A DNA stretch of 64,000 nt, from the NCBI RefSeq assembly GCF_002878395.1, contig NC_061111.1, forward strand, positions 30,420,469-30,484,468. Direction: 5' to 3'. This document shows, piece by piece, positions 36,331 to 49,180 of the stretch. Under the pieces are notes generated by a model. That model saw only the letters and a program-made list of their open reading frames with translations. It did not search any database and was not told where the DNA came from. The position numbers and the translations under genes were made by a program. Every line of letters begins with the position of its first letter. The first letter of the stretch is position 1. Source of the DNA: Capsicum annuum. Lineage: Eukaryota > Streptophyta > Magnoliopsida > Solanales > Solanaceae.

Positions 36331-36868
36331 TTCTTGCCTACACACTTTACTTCAACACATGCTTTTGCCCAAATCAGTCTGTCAAATGACCTCGTTACCC
36401 TCAAAGATGTAACATTTAGCATATAGGGATGCCTTAGACCAAGTGGGTCCCGCTAGGTCTCAATATGATGCAGATAAGTATGACCTAAAGGCTGGCCTAC
36501 GTTGAGGTTTACTAATAAGGTTGTTTGGTGGTCGATAGTGATTGTTTTAGCTTTCTACCCACTCTATACCAGCCGACGGCTCCCCCTCCAAAGATAAGGG
36601 TGACTCAACAAGAGGCTGTGTACACAGCGTGTACTTCAGACTTGTTGCATAAAGAATTGACTCGGGTTATGCAAATGATGTAAAATATAAAGCGGTAACA
36701 CATAAGATGAAAAACTATAAACACGTAGCGTGTAGGCACTTAACGATGATAAAACAAATACAAACAAACACAAGCAATGTATATACACCCATAATGCCAA
36801 ACTAAGCCGATATAACTCCAAAATAAGCTTGAATTCTACAAAAAATATCCCAGCAGAGTCACCAGAGC

Positions 36869-39479
36869 TGTCACACCCTTTTTTAACCAAAAAGATTAGA
36901 TTTTACGTTTGAAAGAGTTTTTATTATTAAGTGACAAAATAAACATTTATTTCGAAAAGGATTCATTTTATAATCAACTCAGAGTCGCCACTTGGCATAA
37001 TCAGGTGTGTCAAGTCACCTTTGGAAATCTTTTTTCAAAAACTATTTTTGACTCTTTTAAACTGGTTTGCTAACAGAGATTTCGGCTAAGGAATTCTGTT
37101 CATCGAGGGAAAGGTATTAGATACCCCTCGATCCCATGGTTCGACCATGGTCGCTTGGTGGAGCATATCGGCTAATTTGACATCACAAATATATAAACCA
37201 CATAAACACATAAAACAATCAATCAAACACACGAAACAAAACAAATCTAAAATATAGTGTTTAGTCTAATTATACAGTCTGAAATAAAAAATGCAAAAAA
37301 TAAATCTTATTCAAACCTGCGCTAATCCTAACTACGCTCTCGTGCTTTACCCGATGCCTCAAACCTTGATCACGAACCTCCTTCGAAGACATAACATGTC
37401 GAGGCATTCTCCGATGAATAAATACATGAAACCTCAAGGCATTCTCCGATCAAATGAATACACTTGAATCAAATTCATAAAATAACATCATTCAACCAAT
37501 ATTTCGACACTGAATAATCCACAAGTTCTAAATTTTCCTATCCGAACCTACTATTTGCCTACCCGACTCGGCTTATCATGATTCTATCACGTTCAACATC
37601 ATCAATGAATCTAAATTAACCCGGATTCAATCAACATTAATATCCATTTCAAATCAATCAATCTATTCTATTTACTTTATTAACTTTCGATTCCCATTCC
37701 AAATCATTTTTAACCATTATTCGAACAGAACAAATCAACGATAATATTTCAGCAATCCATAATCAATATCACTCGACATTTATTATCACATCATGCATAA
37801 GATAAAGAAAAAATTGAGACGATAACAATCAACCACACACAATAATAAAAAATAACTAAGGATAAGAATTAGATAAAGAGATGGACCTTAAATTAGGGCT
37901 TTTATTCGACCAATTAAACTTATTTCAATGATGATGGTAACTTCATGGACCAATGAAACACGGACAGACCCCGAACTCGAACCCCAAAATCTCAAAGACA
38001 AACCCAGTGATATTTTCGGCCAATTTTTATTTTAAAATCAACCAAAACAAAGAGAAATCTGAGCTGAGGTGGTACTGGTGAATCTCCTGCGAGCGTCCGT
38101 AGCTCTGACGAGCTCAGACGGGTCAGAAAATAGAGAGCAGATCAAATCTCAGGGGATAGTGATATTTTTCCGATGAAAATTTGCTGGAACCTGCCAACTG
38201 CCGATTTTCTCTCTCCAAATCTCCGATCTCATTTTTTGTCGCTCGTTTGTTCACTGTCTCTCTTTGATTTCACCCTATTTTCTCGATCGATCTCTCAATC
38301 TCCTTAATTCTATCCAATCTTTCCCTCTCGATCAGTTGAGTGTGTGTATCCCGTGCTATGTGTACATATTTCAAAAGGTATTTTGAGTGAGTTGTGTGTG
38401 AGTGTATTTTTTATTTTGAAAAAATGGGAGATGATGGTGTGAGTATATGTGTATTTCCAGTGAGTGATGAATGAATCCCTCTTCTTCGGTTCTCTGTGTG
38501 TGAAAAATAGTGAGCGGAGTGTATGATTTTGTGGTTAAATTGTGAGAGAATTCAATGGAATCAATGTGTGTGCTTCTCCCCCTTTTTCCCGTGTGTTAGT
38601 TGTGTGTTTTCATTTTTATTGTGTGGGTATGAATTGTGTGTTCTTATGGTTCGAAAAATGGAGTCTGTGTTTTTATGAATGGAATGGAAATTGGGTATGT
38701 GTGTTAACTGTGTAGAAGATGAGAGAAGGTGATGAAGTCTTCTATGTGTATTTGTGTGTGAATTAAGTGTCCTATGTGAATTGTCGATGGACCCTCATTT
38801 TTGTGAGTTGTTTGTGTATTTGAGTGTGACAGTGAGTTTTTTTCTGGGAATTTCTATAGGATCCTGCTTTTCTATTTTTGGTTGTCTATATGGTGTGGGT
38901 CCATCCTTCCCCTCCGTATGGCTGTGAGTTTTTTATGGGTCAATGGTAAGTGTTAATTCATGGTGAGTGATTATCGTGTTTGTGTAGGTGGTGAGTCTAT
39001 GTATTACTGTGTATGTGAATTCGTGAGATGACTGACGAATTTTTGCGTGTCTCTGTGGAGTGAATGAATGAAATCTGTGTGTTGTGAATATCTGTATGTG
39101 TGTGTATCAATGGAATTCTATGTATATTACCTGTTGGGGTTTGGTTATTCCACTGATGATGAAAGTATGTGTGATGGTGCATGTCTGGTGTGGTTCTGTT
39201 AGGAAAAGGGGAAATCAAAGTGACTTGGGGTGGGGTCTAGGGGGTATGTGGGGTAGAGGTAGGGTGTGGGATGGTGAGGTAGGTGGGGTAGGATGAGGGG
39301 GTTGGGTGAAATAAGTTTTGTTAGGATAAGGGAATATTTTGGGATTGGGAACTTAATTTGTTAGGATTTGTTGTATTTGTTTTCTTGTGAAAAAATATTG
39401 AATGGGTGAGGGTACGTGGTAAGATGAGCTAAAAATGAATAAAATTCAACTTCGGGAGGGACAAATTTAGGTGTCTACA
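36869..39479 (-). repeat. nested element 5' LTR
   Basis: 2611 bp, collinear with 27980-30572. In minus orientation its 3' edge (GGGTGTGACA) abuts the primer-binding-like site at about 36864. Small length differences, for example in the 37530 region and in the GT-rich block. Confidence 0.93.
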
Positions 39480-39907
39480 GTGATGACTGGCGAGCCTCGA
39501 GTTCCTACACACTATCACTGCCACTATCTTACGGGATATGGCCAGATCTGGCCGAATTTTAGACTCCGGGTTTGCTTTGATAAAACTCCATTGAAGCAAC
39601 ACTGGTCACCTCTCCTCTTTTAATTCGATCTCCGGTGAATTATTTTGAGTTTGTTTGGCCTTGGACTGTTCTTTATTTCTAAATTCTTTTTAACTAAAAT
39701 GACTGTTTTGAACTAAAATTTATCAAAAAAGTTGGCTCCGGTGAAGTTATTGTCAATATGTATAGTTATTATTGGCCGATTACCTGCGTGTATATCTAGC
39801 GGCCTCCATCACCCATGGATATTGTTATTACTTTACTTTGCCACTGATTATTGTTGTTTAATGAGTTTTAAAGTTAGTTTTCCATCTTTTTTATATTTCT
39901 GACAAAA

Positions 39908-40052
39908 TCATGGTTTGTTCCGGCACTGTGGTTGTTACTTTGCTTGTCTCATGGCTAGTTTGTTCCGACACTGTGGTTGTTGCTTTGCTAGTTTCATGGT
40001 TGGTTTGTTCTGGCACATTGGTTGTTTCCTTGCTAGTTTCATGACTTCTATT
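39908..40052 (+). repeat. 45-bp minisatellite in the outer LTR
   Basis: Three copies of a unit containing GTTTGTTCCGGCACTGTGGT and TTGCTAGTTTCATGG, starting about 39912, 39957 and 40002. The 3' LTR has the same three-copy array at about 49583-49725. Confidence 0.85.
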
Positions 40053-40815
40053 ACCTCTGTTTAGGGGTAATTACGCCACATTTTTGCCCCTTATAATTTT
40101 ATTAAATTGATGATGAACAAATACTATATTATTTGACTGATGAAGAAATTTTTAAACGATTTTCGAGGGCTCCAAAAATAAAAAGACGGATATTACGTAC
40201 ATAAATGTGTAATAAAATAAATTAATTCGGGCAATGATGAAATATTTACAAATTTTTAAAAAACTTTATCTGAGCCCCTTTTAATGAAAATTCTATTTTT
40301 TATATACATGTATGTACACATAGTTCTTAATAATCTTGATCTGTTACGAGCATCTTTACCACGAGTATTTGTAAAGGTTCTCAGGAATACTTATTGAAAA
40401 TGGCATTCAAAGAAGGGCTTGAATTTTTGTATTTGTACCTTTTACATTCTTATCATTGTACACATATTATTATAGTGAAAACTTTATTTTTGGGGCGTTG
40501 AGCGGGAATACTTTTACTTATACAAATATTCATCACGTGTTTAGACAAATTTAGGCCGTTAAGATTTTATATTAAACTGATTTAGATATTTAATCAAATA
40601 AATTCACACTTTTTTACATTAAAAAATTGTTTACTTAATCTTTTCCATTAAAATGAAAGTTTCTTTATTCAATCTTTTCATTTTTTTCATACATATTCTC
40701 ATGTACTTTCGTTTATCTTCATACACTTTTTATACACATATTTTTACAATAAGATATGTAATTTACAGATTCTTTATTTATAAATTATTTATATTATTTT
40801 AATATATATTTTATA

Positions 40816-41921
40816 GGAAAAATACTCAGAAAAATGTTTGAACTTTGACCGGATTTGAAGTTGAGCATACTGAACTTTGCGGGGGTCTTATTACCCACCT
40901 ATACATTTTTAAAGTGGATTTAATCCCCCCCTCCCCGAAACACTATACCCAGTTTTGACGGCTGGCGGTGTAATACATGCGCCAATCTCGTTTTTACACG
41001 TATTTTTTTTTAAATAATCTTTGTTTACTTTCTTCTCCTTTTTTATTCTTTCATCAATTTTCATTATTTTTTCATCATTTTTCACCAAAATTTTGATTTC
41101 TAATTCTTGAAATTTGACTTTTATTTAGTTCATACTAAATCTTTTCCCAAAATTTAAATTCAAATAAAAAACTTTCTTCAATAATTTTATTCAAATAGAA
41201 TGGAACACTTTTTCAAAGTTTCTTAATTATGCCCAAATACCGGTGGCAGTGGTGGTTGCCGGAAACAATGGTGGAATTAATTTCCTCCCAAATTTGATAA
41301 AGATTTAATTTTATTTCCAATTAAACGTAAAAGATGATTAGTTTTTTAATTTTGAGATAAATTTTTCTTTTACAATTTAAAATTGGCTCAGATTGATGGA
41401 AATGATTTGGGTGTGTTGAAGATGAAAGAAAGAAGCACCATTGGAGCACCAGTGTAGAGAAGAAAAAAAGAAGAGAGAAGAGAATTTTTTTCCGACCAAA
41501 CGTGAAAGATGATTAGTTTTTCAATTTTGCGATGTATTTTTCTTTTTCAATTGGAAATTGGATCAAATTGATGGAAATGAACTAGGTGTGTTGAAGATGA
41601 AAAAAAGAAGCACCATTGGAGCACCATTGAAGAGAAGAAAGAAAGAAGAGAGAAAAGAAAAAATGAAAAAACAAATAAAAATATAAAAAAAAAATAAAAA
41701 AAAAATGGAGGGGCTATTTGACAAAAAGAAAGTTTTTAAATGTTTTTTAATACTCTCACGCGCTCAATGCACGTGAATTACATACACTTATCCAAGTGGG
41801 AAAATATATGTCATTAAAATACGAAAAAAAGAAGCCTAGGGGGTAATAGGACCTCCGCAAAGTTCAGTATGCTCAACTGAAATCCGGTCAAAATTCAGGT
41901 ATTTTTTTGAGTATTTTCCCT
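40816..41921. mobile_element. MULE-like non-autonomous transposon
   Basis: Terminal inverted repeats of roughly 80 bp: GGAAAAATACTCAGAAAAAT ... GACCGGATTTGAAGTTGAGC at the left and the inverse GCTCAACTGAAATCCGGTC ... GAGTATTTTCCC at the right. A perfect 9-bp target duplication TATTTTATA (40807-40815, 41922-41930) is the Mutator hallmark. A second internal duplication: TTTTCAATTTTG(C/A)GAT...GAAGCACCATTGGAGCACCA occurs twice (about 41330-41470 and 41515-41630). No transposase. Confidence 0.9.
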
Positions 41922-44759
41922 ATTTTATAATTACATTGAGAAACATTGATTTTTCTTTTCCTCTTTTAATAATAACCAAAGTCTGGTCGAAAATCATATT
42001 TGTGGATTCTGAAGGGTTCCTAACCCCTTTCATTCGGTATAATTTGAACTCTTACCTAGAATCTAAATTGGTTTTGTAGATTAGAATAAAGTCATACTTG
42101 TTAAATAAATAAATAGGTTTTCTAATATTACTTAAAAACTAGGTAATGACTCTGTATAAAATTAATTCTTTTTGAGTCCATAATGTCGTGCTCATTTTAA
42201 CCTTAGGTAAAAATAGGGTACGACAGTTTAGCGACTCTGTTGGGGATGAAAGGTTCTAACCATTACAGACTTAGGTAAATATTTACGTTTTTATACACTG
42301 TTATTTGTTTCATTTTAATTGTCTTGATTTATCTTGTTTATGTGGTATAGATTGTTTATTTATTATTATTTTGTATAGATGGTTTGTTTGTTCATCGCTT
42401 TATATAAATTGACATTACGTTTATATTTCCTTCAATTTGGAAAATTGACAGTCAAACACGTTGTACACGCGGATTATACATTTTACTTTCCCAAAATTCT
42501 TTCAAATTCCCTTATTTTAGAGAGTCGATGCATACGTGGGGTGAGAGGGAGTTTTACTGCCATGGGACTGCGTACCTTCTCATCTAGTAAATTCAAGTCC
42601 GCGTCTACCCACTCTTAGTAACATGGGATATATCTAAATAACACCTTTTTAGGTGCATGCATCATTAGACAACTTTATGTCCGAAGGTTCCACGACCCAA
42701 GTGACACATTATTATAGTCTTGTACATATTTGAAGGATTATTATGTTTGTACATATTTATTTGCTCTAAGTTGGTTATACTTTAATGGAAGGTGTAATCT
42801 AACCTTTGTTTTGCATAGCGGATCAGTTAAGAGATGCACCTTAGCAACATCCTCTCTAGCTACATATAGATTTGAACTATGTTTTGACCTCATTCTTGTC
42901 CTGATAAGATACGTAGGCAACCCTGCATTAGGGTTTGATCTCTTCACTGTTTTAGAATAATTTCTCTGGTACTCAAAACTGGGGGAATTTTCTGAAATAG
43001 TTCAAAAATGTTCTCTAAATTCTTCAAGAGCACAAATCAATAGCTCCCCAAATCTTAATTACATTAGTGTCTAGTCGGCCTACCTTCAGATCCTCACCTT
43101 ATTTTTGTGCAAGAATGCCATCGATTCTCACTTTCAAAATCAAGGGTTCAATATTTTTCAGCTATAATAATCCTGCCAACTACAGCGAAATAATGTCATA
43201 AAACTTCAATGTCTGACTTTTTCAATATTGTCAGCATACTGAAGTTGCGTCAAAGTTCTCCCCATGCTTGACATCCATTCTCTCAATCATTTGATCAAAA
43301 CAATCTTGATGTTAAAAACAGTTCTTTTCTGATCGTCTTTCATATTATTTTTAAGGATGACCATCATTTTTTTTATAATTATACATTGCACTTATGAATT
43401 TACAATTTTTCCTGAACTACGCAAACCTGATTCTTGTATTTACAAGATACGTAGGCAATCCTCATTTGGGTTCGGTCCTATTTAAAAAAAAATTGACTTG
43501 GTTGATACCAATACAATTAGGAGTGTACATGGGAAAGTGCAAATTGGTATGATGAAGTAGGCTGATTTCATGGTAAACCATAGATTCTTTTGGTACCTTT
43601 TATCATACTTGAGTAACACTTGAAAAAATTCTCTTGCATAAATCTAAGACAAAAACGAATTCAACCTCATTGTTTCATGTGCATTGTGTGGTGAACTTTA
43701 GTTTAATTCATTGCATTGCATTGTTGATCTAGAACTTGGCCTAAATATTTGTTGGGGCGAAGTTCTGAGTTATGCTTGATTTAGGAAAAAATGTAGGCCT
43801 TTTTTTACTCTATTGAACCTTTCATAGCCTACCAAATGACATTAATCCCTAGCATCCCCTTTTTTGAGCCTAAAACCTTTTCTTTGAACAATCGCATCTG
43901 AGCCTATACCCTTTTGAGTGATTACTTGCATTATCCCTCTCTTAGCCCCACCTCCTTGAGTGCACTAAATGCTTGCAAATTACGGACAAAGATTCAAGAT
44001 CAAAGACGCAAAATGCAAAGGATATATTGTCCCAGATGAACACAAATTTTAAAATAATTTCAAAAGAGGCACCCCCTCCCCTAAAAAAAAGACAAAAAAA
44101 AGAACAAAAAAATATATAGTTTGTTGAAAAAGGAGGGGAAAACTCCAACAGAAGGTTAAAAAAATTGAAGCAAATACAAAATGAGGAACAATGCATCATA
44201 ACAAAGAAGATCACGCGTCAAAGCGCAACAAATGCCGAAAGCACAAATAGAGTGTAATCTCACTGAGGAATTAGTTACTTTCATCCCAAATATTATCCTA
44301 CCCGTCTCCAAGACAACATTATAAGCCGATAGTAAGTCCTACGAGATTCTATTTCAAGTGTTCTTACATTAGTGCATACTTACATAAAGGTCAAACATAT
44401 GGCATCGCAATTGCATGGATTGAATCTCTTTCTGAGTGTGAGTGTATTTCTTTAAACGTCCCTAAATTCAAAAATAAAACTACTCAAATATGTGTGAAAT
44501 GAGACTTTCTTTCTAGAGAGGACACTTGAAACATGAGAATGAGCATAACTCAAAATCTTTGTTTGGAACAAGACGGACAAGTCTTGTCGATACTTGGGCG
44601 TGTCTGAGGTACTATTTGAAACTATAGGAGTTACCCTGAAGTCGATCTCGGTTAGCTGGGAAGGAGATAAGAGAATTTTTGTGCACACTACTACTTATTG
44701 GTACCAACTGAAGTCAAGATGTGATCGTGTCTTCTTCATCTTTCAACACTTTTTATCAA

Positions 44760-45180
44760 GAAAATGCAAAATTCTTTCTTTCTTTTTTCAAAACGCCACT
44801 TTTACATACAGGCATTCTTTTTTTACCTTTCATTCAAGGTGCCCGTTTTCACATACATGCACTTTTATTTTTTATTCAAAGCATCCAGTTCTAAAATATG
44901 GGCATTCGATTTTTTCGTTTAAGCACATATCTTTAAATACCAACATTTTTATTTTTCAGTCAGGCGTTCATTTTTTAGTATTGTAACATTTTTTTATAAC
45001 CTTACCGGTTGAGAGGCTATTACATTTGTTCTGCCAATCGAGCTCCTTTTACATTTCAATTGCCCTGCTAGTCGAGAGGCTATTAAAGTTCAATCACCTA
45101 ACTAGTTGAGGGTCTTAGTCTTCGTAGACAATCCAAGACTTCATTCGTTCTCAAGTCCCCGTAGATAATCGGGAGACGTC
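44760..45180 (+). repeat. two adjoining degenerate minisatellites
   Basis: 44760-44990: about five diverged units of about 50 bp (CTTTTACATACAGGCATTC / GTTTTCACATACATGCAC). 45000-45180: units with GTTGAGAGGCTATTACATT / TCGAGAGGCTATTAAAGTT, then GTAGACAATCC / GTAGATAATCGG. Open frames across them are repeat artefacts. Confidence 0.7.
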
Positions 45181-45589
45181 ATACATCTTTTCAAAACTTT
45201 TTTCAAAGAGACAATGTTGGCCATAGATTATACATTTGGGCAAATTTTGAGAGTCGCCTTAAAATTTACTCTATTTTCTTATTTTGAACTGCATTGGTTT
45301 GATTCTCGTAACATTTGAGATATGTAGGAAGCTCTATGCAGAGTTCGGTCATTACAACTCCATAATCATTCTATTTTTCCAGCAAATACACAATCTTGCA
45401 TCCCCCAATATCTCACAGCTCAATATTGGGGCAATTTTAAAAACAACATTGAAAATATGTGAATACTTTCATTCCCAAATAATTCTTTGTTCAATAATCA
45501 TTTTTTACATAGGTTTGTCCACCCTAAAATAGGACACCTTGGGTCAGTCTTCCCCCCGATAAGACAGTTATGTATGTTTTTCTTCAATT

Positions 45590-46860
45590 AAATATTTATG
45601 TTTGTTTGCCTTTACTTGCACATATCGCACTGCATTTATTTCTTTTTCACTGCATGCTAATTTGTCTTTACTTGCACGTATCACAATGTATTTATTTTAT
45701 CACTGCGTGCTTTCCTTGCTTTTATTTACGTATTTTGTAATGCATTTATTTTATTATTTAAGAACTGCATTTCTTTTTGTCTTTGCATGTATATATCGCA
45801 ATGCATTTATTTATCATTTAAGCACTATATTTTATCCTTATCTTTACTTGCACGCATCACAATGCATTTATTCTTTTTATTATTTAAGCACCGCATGTTA
45901 TCTTTATCTTTATTTGCACGCATCGCAATACATTTATTTATTTTCATCATTTAAGCACTGCATTTTATCCTTGCCTTTACTTGCACACATCGTAATGTAT
46001 TTATTTTATCATTTAAGCACTGCATATCTTTGTTTTTACTTGCACGCGTCTTAATACATCGCAATGCATTTATTTTTCAAACACTGCATGTCATTTTTGC
46101 CTTTACTGACACATTTCACAATGCATTTATTTTATTATTTAAGCATTGCTCACACATATTGCAAAATATTTATTTTATCATTTAGTCATTGCACGTCTCA
46201 CAAATATCGCAATATATTTATTTTATTATTTAAACACTGCATGTCATTTTTGCCTTTACTGGCACATATCACAATGCATTTATTTTTATTATTTAAGCAC
46301 TGCATGTACATATTGCAACACATTTTATCATTTAAACACTGTATCTCTCGCAAATATCGCACTGCATTTATTTTATTATTTAAACATTGCATGTCATCTT
46401 TGCCTCTGCTGGCACATATCACAATGCATTTATTTTTATTATGTAACACTGCACGTATATATCGCGACACATTTTATCATTTAAGCACTGCATGTCATCT
46501 TTGTCTTTGCTGACATATATCGCAATGTGTTTATTTTATTATTTAAGCACTGCACACACATATTGCAATGCATTTATTTTATCGTTGATACACTGCACGT
46601 CACGCAAAAATTGCAATACATTTATTTTATCATTTAAGCACTGCATGCCATTTTGGCCTTTACCAGCATATATTGCAATGCATTTGCTTTGTCATTTAAG
46701 TACCGCATTCCATCTTTGTCCTTACTTGTACATTGCAATGCACTTACTTTGTTATTTAAGTACTGCATACTCTGTCTTTACCTGCACATATCGTAATACA
46801 CTTATTTTACCATTTTAGCACTGCATGTTATCTTTGTGTGTACCATTTGTTTTCTCTTAT
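45590..46860 (+). repeat. long minisatellite, 50-65 bp unit, about 20 copies
   Basis: Unit pattern: TTGCCTTTACTTGCACATAT, (C)GCAATGCATTTATTTTATTA, TTTAAGCACTGCATGTCAT. Copies vary in length and some lack the middle segment. Open frames of 90-150 codons on both strands (for example 45602-46054, 46064-46513) simply translate the repeat (HLFYYLSTA...). Confidence 0.95.
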
Positions 46861-47442
46861 TTAGTTAAGCACTATATGTATCTTTAATTTCTCAAAAAAA
46901 AAAAAAGGAAAAGAAAAAAAAATTCACCTTAGTTTTTTTTCTAAAATTTTAGCAAGTATAAATTGGGTTTGTCTACTCTAAAATGGAATATTTTGGATTA
47001 ATTTGTCCTTTAATAAGACCTTTTATACGTGTCCGTCTTCAATTGAATATTTCGTTTATCTTTGATTAAAATCATGTAGTGTCTTTATTTATTTATCCAA
47101 CATTAGTTACGCATTATATGCCCTTTTTTTTGAACTTCTTGAAAAAATAAAAAAAATCAAATTTAGTTACTCGTTTGTCTTTTGTTTTTCAGTCTTATAA
47201 ATTTTGCAGGCATAGAATTCGAGGACGCATTGAGTTCTCTCCAACCCAAAATAAGAAATATTGGGATAGTTTTTGAGCTATACCCAACCTCATCCTCATG
47301 CAACTAGAAAAACGTAGGCGATTCTAAATTGGAGTTCACTCAATTTTTTGTAAAAAATATTCTTTTGTCAAGCAAAATTGGCTATACGTCAACGTTTTTG
47401 TTTGAAAACTTCTACATTATCTGCAAACAAAAAGGGGCAAAC

Positions 47443-49141
47443 CGTTGACACCTAATTTTGGCTCTACAAACTTAAAATTAACGTATTTAGACTTATTGAT
47501 CGTTGAATGACACAAAATATAATTTTTCACATATTTTTTGCAATTGTTAGTAAATTATTGATAATTATCATTATTTTAAAATTTTTACCAATTTATTGTC
47601 ATTATTTAATTTTACATAATTTATTGATAATTATTCTTAATTTTATAAATTTAGGATTCTTATTTGTTTATTATCATTTTAATATTTTTGCACAATCATT
47701 TGCATGCATACATAGCATAACACTATAATTTTTATTTTTTAACATATTATAATTTTTATTGTTTATAGCTTAATACATTTGTTAAGAGATAATTATATTA
47801 TATCTATTGTTTGCATTTGTTTTATATCGATATTCATATTTTTGTATATTATTTAATACAGTCTGCAAATGATAATATTGGTTCAATTATTTTAATACAC
47901 AGTGCAACAAATCAATCAAGTCAAGGTCTCATCATCTTTAAAAAGGGTGACATTTGAGTTGACGGGTTAAGGTTTTCATCCGTTTAATATAAAATCTTTA
48001 TTCATTGGTTAAAAAATATATAATCCTTCAGTTAATAACTAATGGATTAAAGAAAGTTCTAAGGAGACAGGAGGGAGTCAATTTTTATTTTTTGATTAAT
48101 GATGGGTGTCACTTTTATTTATAAATGAATAATAAGGGGGTTAGCTTTTATCACAAAATATACGCACCACATAAATATAAAATCAATTTTTTTCTCTCTC
48201 TCTCTCTCTAAAACTCACGTGTATCTCTCTCTTTCAAAAACTAATCTATCTTCTCCTATCTCACCTTTCATGGCTACTCCATCGCCAAGCTACGGTGAAC
48301 CGCCATCGAAGCCTCTGGCAAACCACTCATTTCTCCCTTTCTCCCACTTTTCTACCACCACTTCGTCGAAGGTGATGGTCGGCGAAGCTTCGAGCTTTCA
48401 GCCACCGCCAGTCCCTCCCCTCTTCCTCCTTTATTTGCAGTCATCTCTCACCGGAAGTGATGACCAGCGAACCTCAAGTTTCTACGCACTACTACTGTCA
48501 CTATCTTACCGGATATGACCAGATCTGGACGAGTTTTAGACTCAGGTATTGCTCTGATAAAACTCCGTTAAAGCAACCCTGGTCACCTATCCTCTTTTGC
48601 TTCGACCTTTGGTGAATCCTTTTGGGTTTGTTTAGCCTCGGAGTGTTCTTTGTTTCTAAATTCTTTTTAACTATAATTAGGGGTGTGCATCGGTCAGTTC
48701 GGTTCGATTCTACGTGTTATTGATTTGATTTATCGGTTTTCAATTTTTAAATATGTAAAACCAATAACCAACCAATAAGATATTTTTTTATTGGTTTATC
48801 GGTTTTTGGTCCTTATCGGTTCGATTTTCGATTTAACTAATAAGAAAATAGTTACAAAATAAAAATAGTAACAACTAACATAATAAAATGAAATTTTAAT
48901 TACCGCCAAAACCTACGCAATGCATTTTAGTTTACAAGAATCTTCAAACTTGAACTGGATGTTAGTTAGGAAAAAAATTGAATCCTAATTGTTGGAAGCT
49001 ATAAATGCTTCAAGTTTTTTATTACGATATTAGCCGAACTTTATATTTTGCCCTTGTTGCACTGAATAGGTTAATACTTTGTGAATCACTGAATTATGAA
49101 TTAATAGTGCATATAATCTATATACATATATATATGTATAG

Positions 49142-49180
<39 letters not shown>

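Larger units (their letters stand above)
30573..36868 (-). other. nested element internal region
   Basis: 6.3 kb with no pol. Contents in element order (minus): primer-binding-like site, ATCTTTTTG-rich repeats (36330-35400), TACGTAGG-containing blocks, gag-like remnant (35242-34089), AT-rich spacer, a 150-codon open frame (32461-32009), a 37-bp minisatellite (31515-31250) and a second minisatellite (31250-30900), then the polypurine tract. Confidence 0.85.
27980..39479 (-). mobile_element. nested non-autonomous Tat-like LTR retrotransposon
   Basis: The minus-oriented element has its 5' LTR at 36869-39479 and its 3' LTR at 27980-30572. On the minus strand it has TGTAGACACC...GGGTGTGACA termini. 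A primer-binding-like TGGTGACTCTGCTGGGATA (about 36846-36864) lies next to the 5' LTR, and a polypurine tract AAAGGGGGCATGC (30573-30585) is next to the 3' LTR. Target duplication GTGAT is at 27975-27979 and 39480-39484. The interior (6.3 kb) retains only a broken gag-like stretch and simple repeats. The LTRs are very similar by eye with small indels, implying fairly recent insertion. Confidence 0.93.
39480..42225 (+). repeat. outer element, 5' LTR, second segment
   Basis: It resumes with GTGATGACTGGCGAGCCTC, matching GTGATGACCAGCGAACCTC at 48457. Continues to GGTAAAAATAGGGTACGACA. Contains a MULE-like insertion at 40816-41921 that the 3' LTR lacks. Confidence 0.9.
42226..47442 (+). other. 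outer element internal region, non-coding
   Basis: Begins with GTTTAGCGACTCTGTTGGGG (primer-binding-like) and ends with AAAAAGGGGCAAAC (polypurine tract). Between lie AT-rich sequence, TACGTAGG-containing blocks near 42908, 43446, 45318 and 47310, and three tandem-repeat zones. No gag, protease, reverse transcriptase or integrase motif is visible in any frame. Confidence 0.85.

Noticed and set aside
36636..36890. 84-codon frame on the minus strand next to an LTR
   Set aside because: It overlaps the LTR edge and primer-binding-like site; no similarity to a known domain. Chance frame.
45602..46818. Series of open frames up to 150 codons, on both strands
   Set aside because: They are direct translations of a minisatellite and change frame with unit length; not genes.
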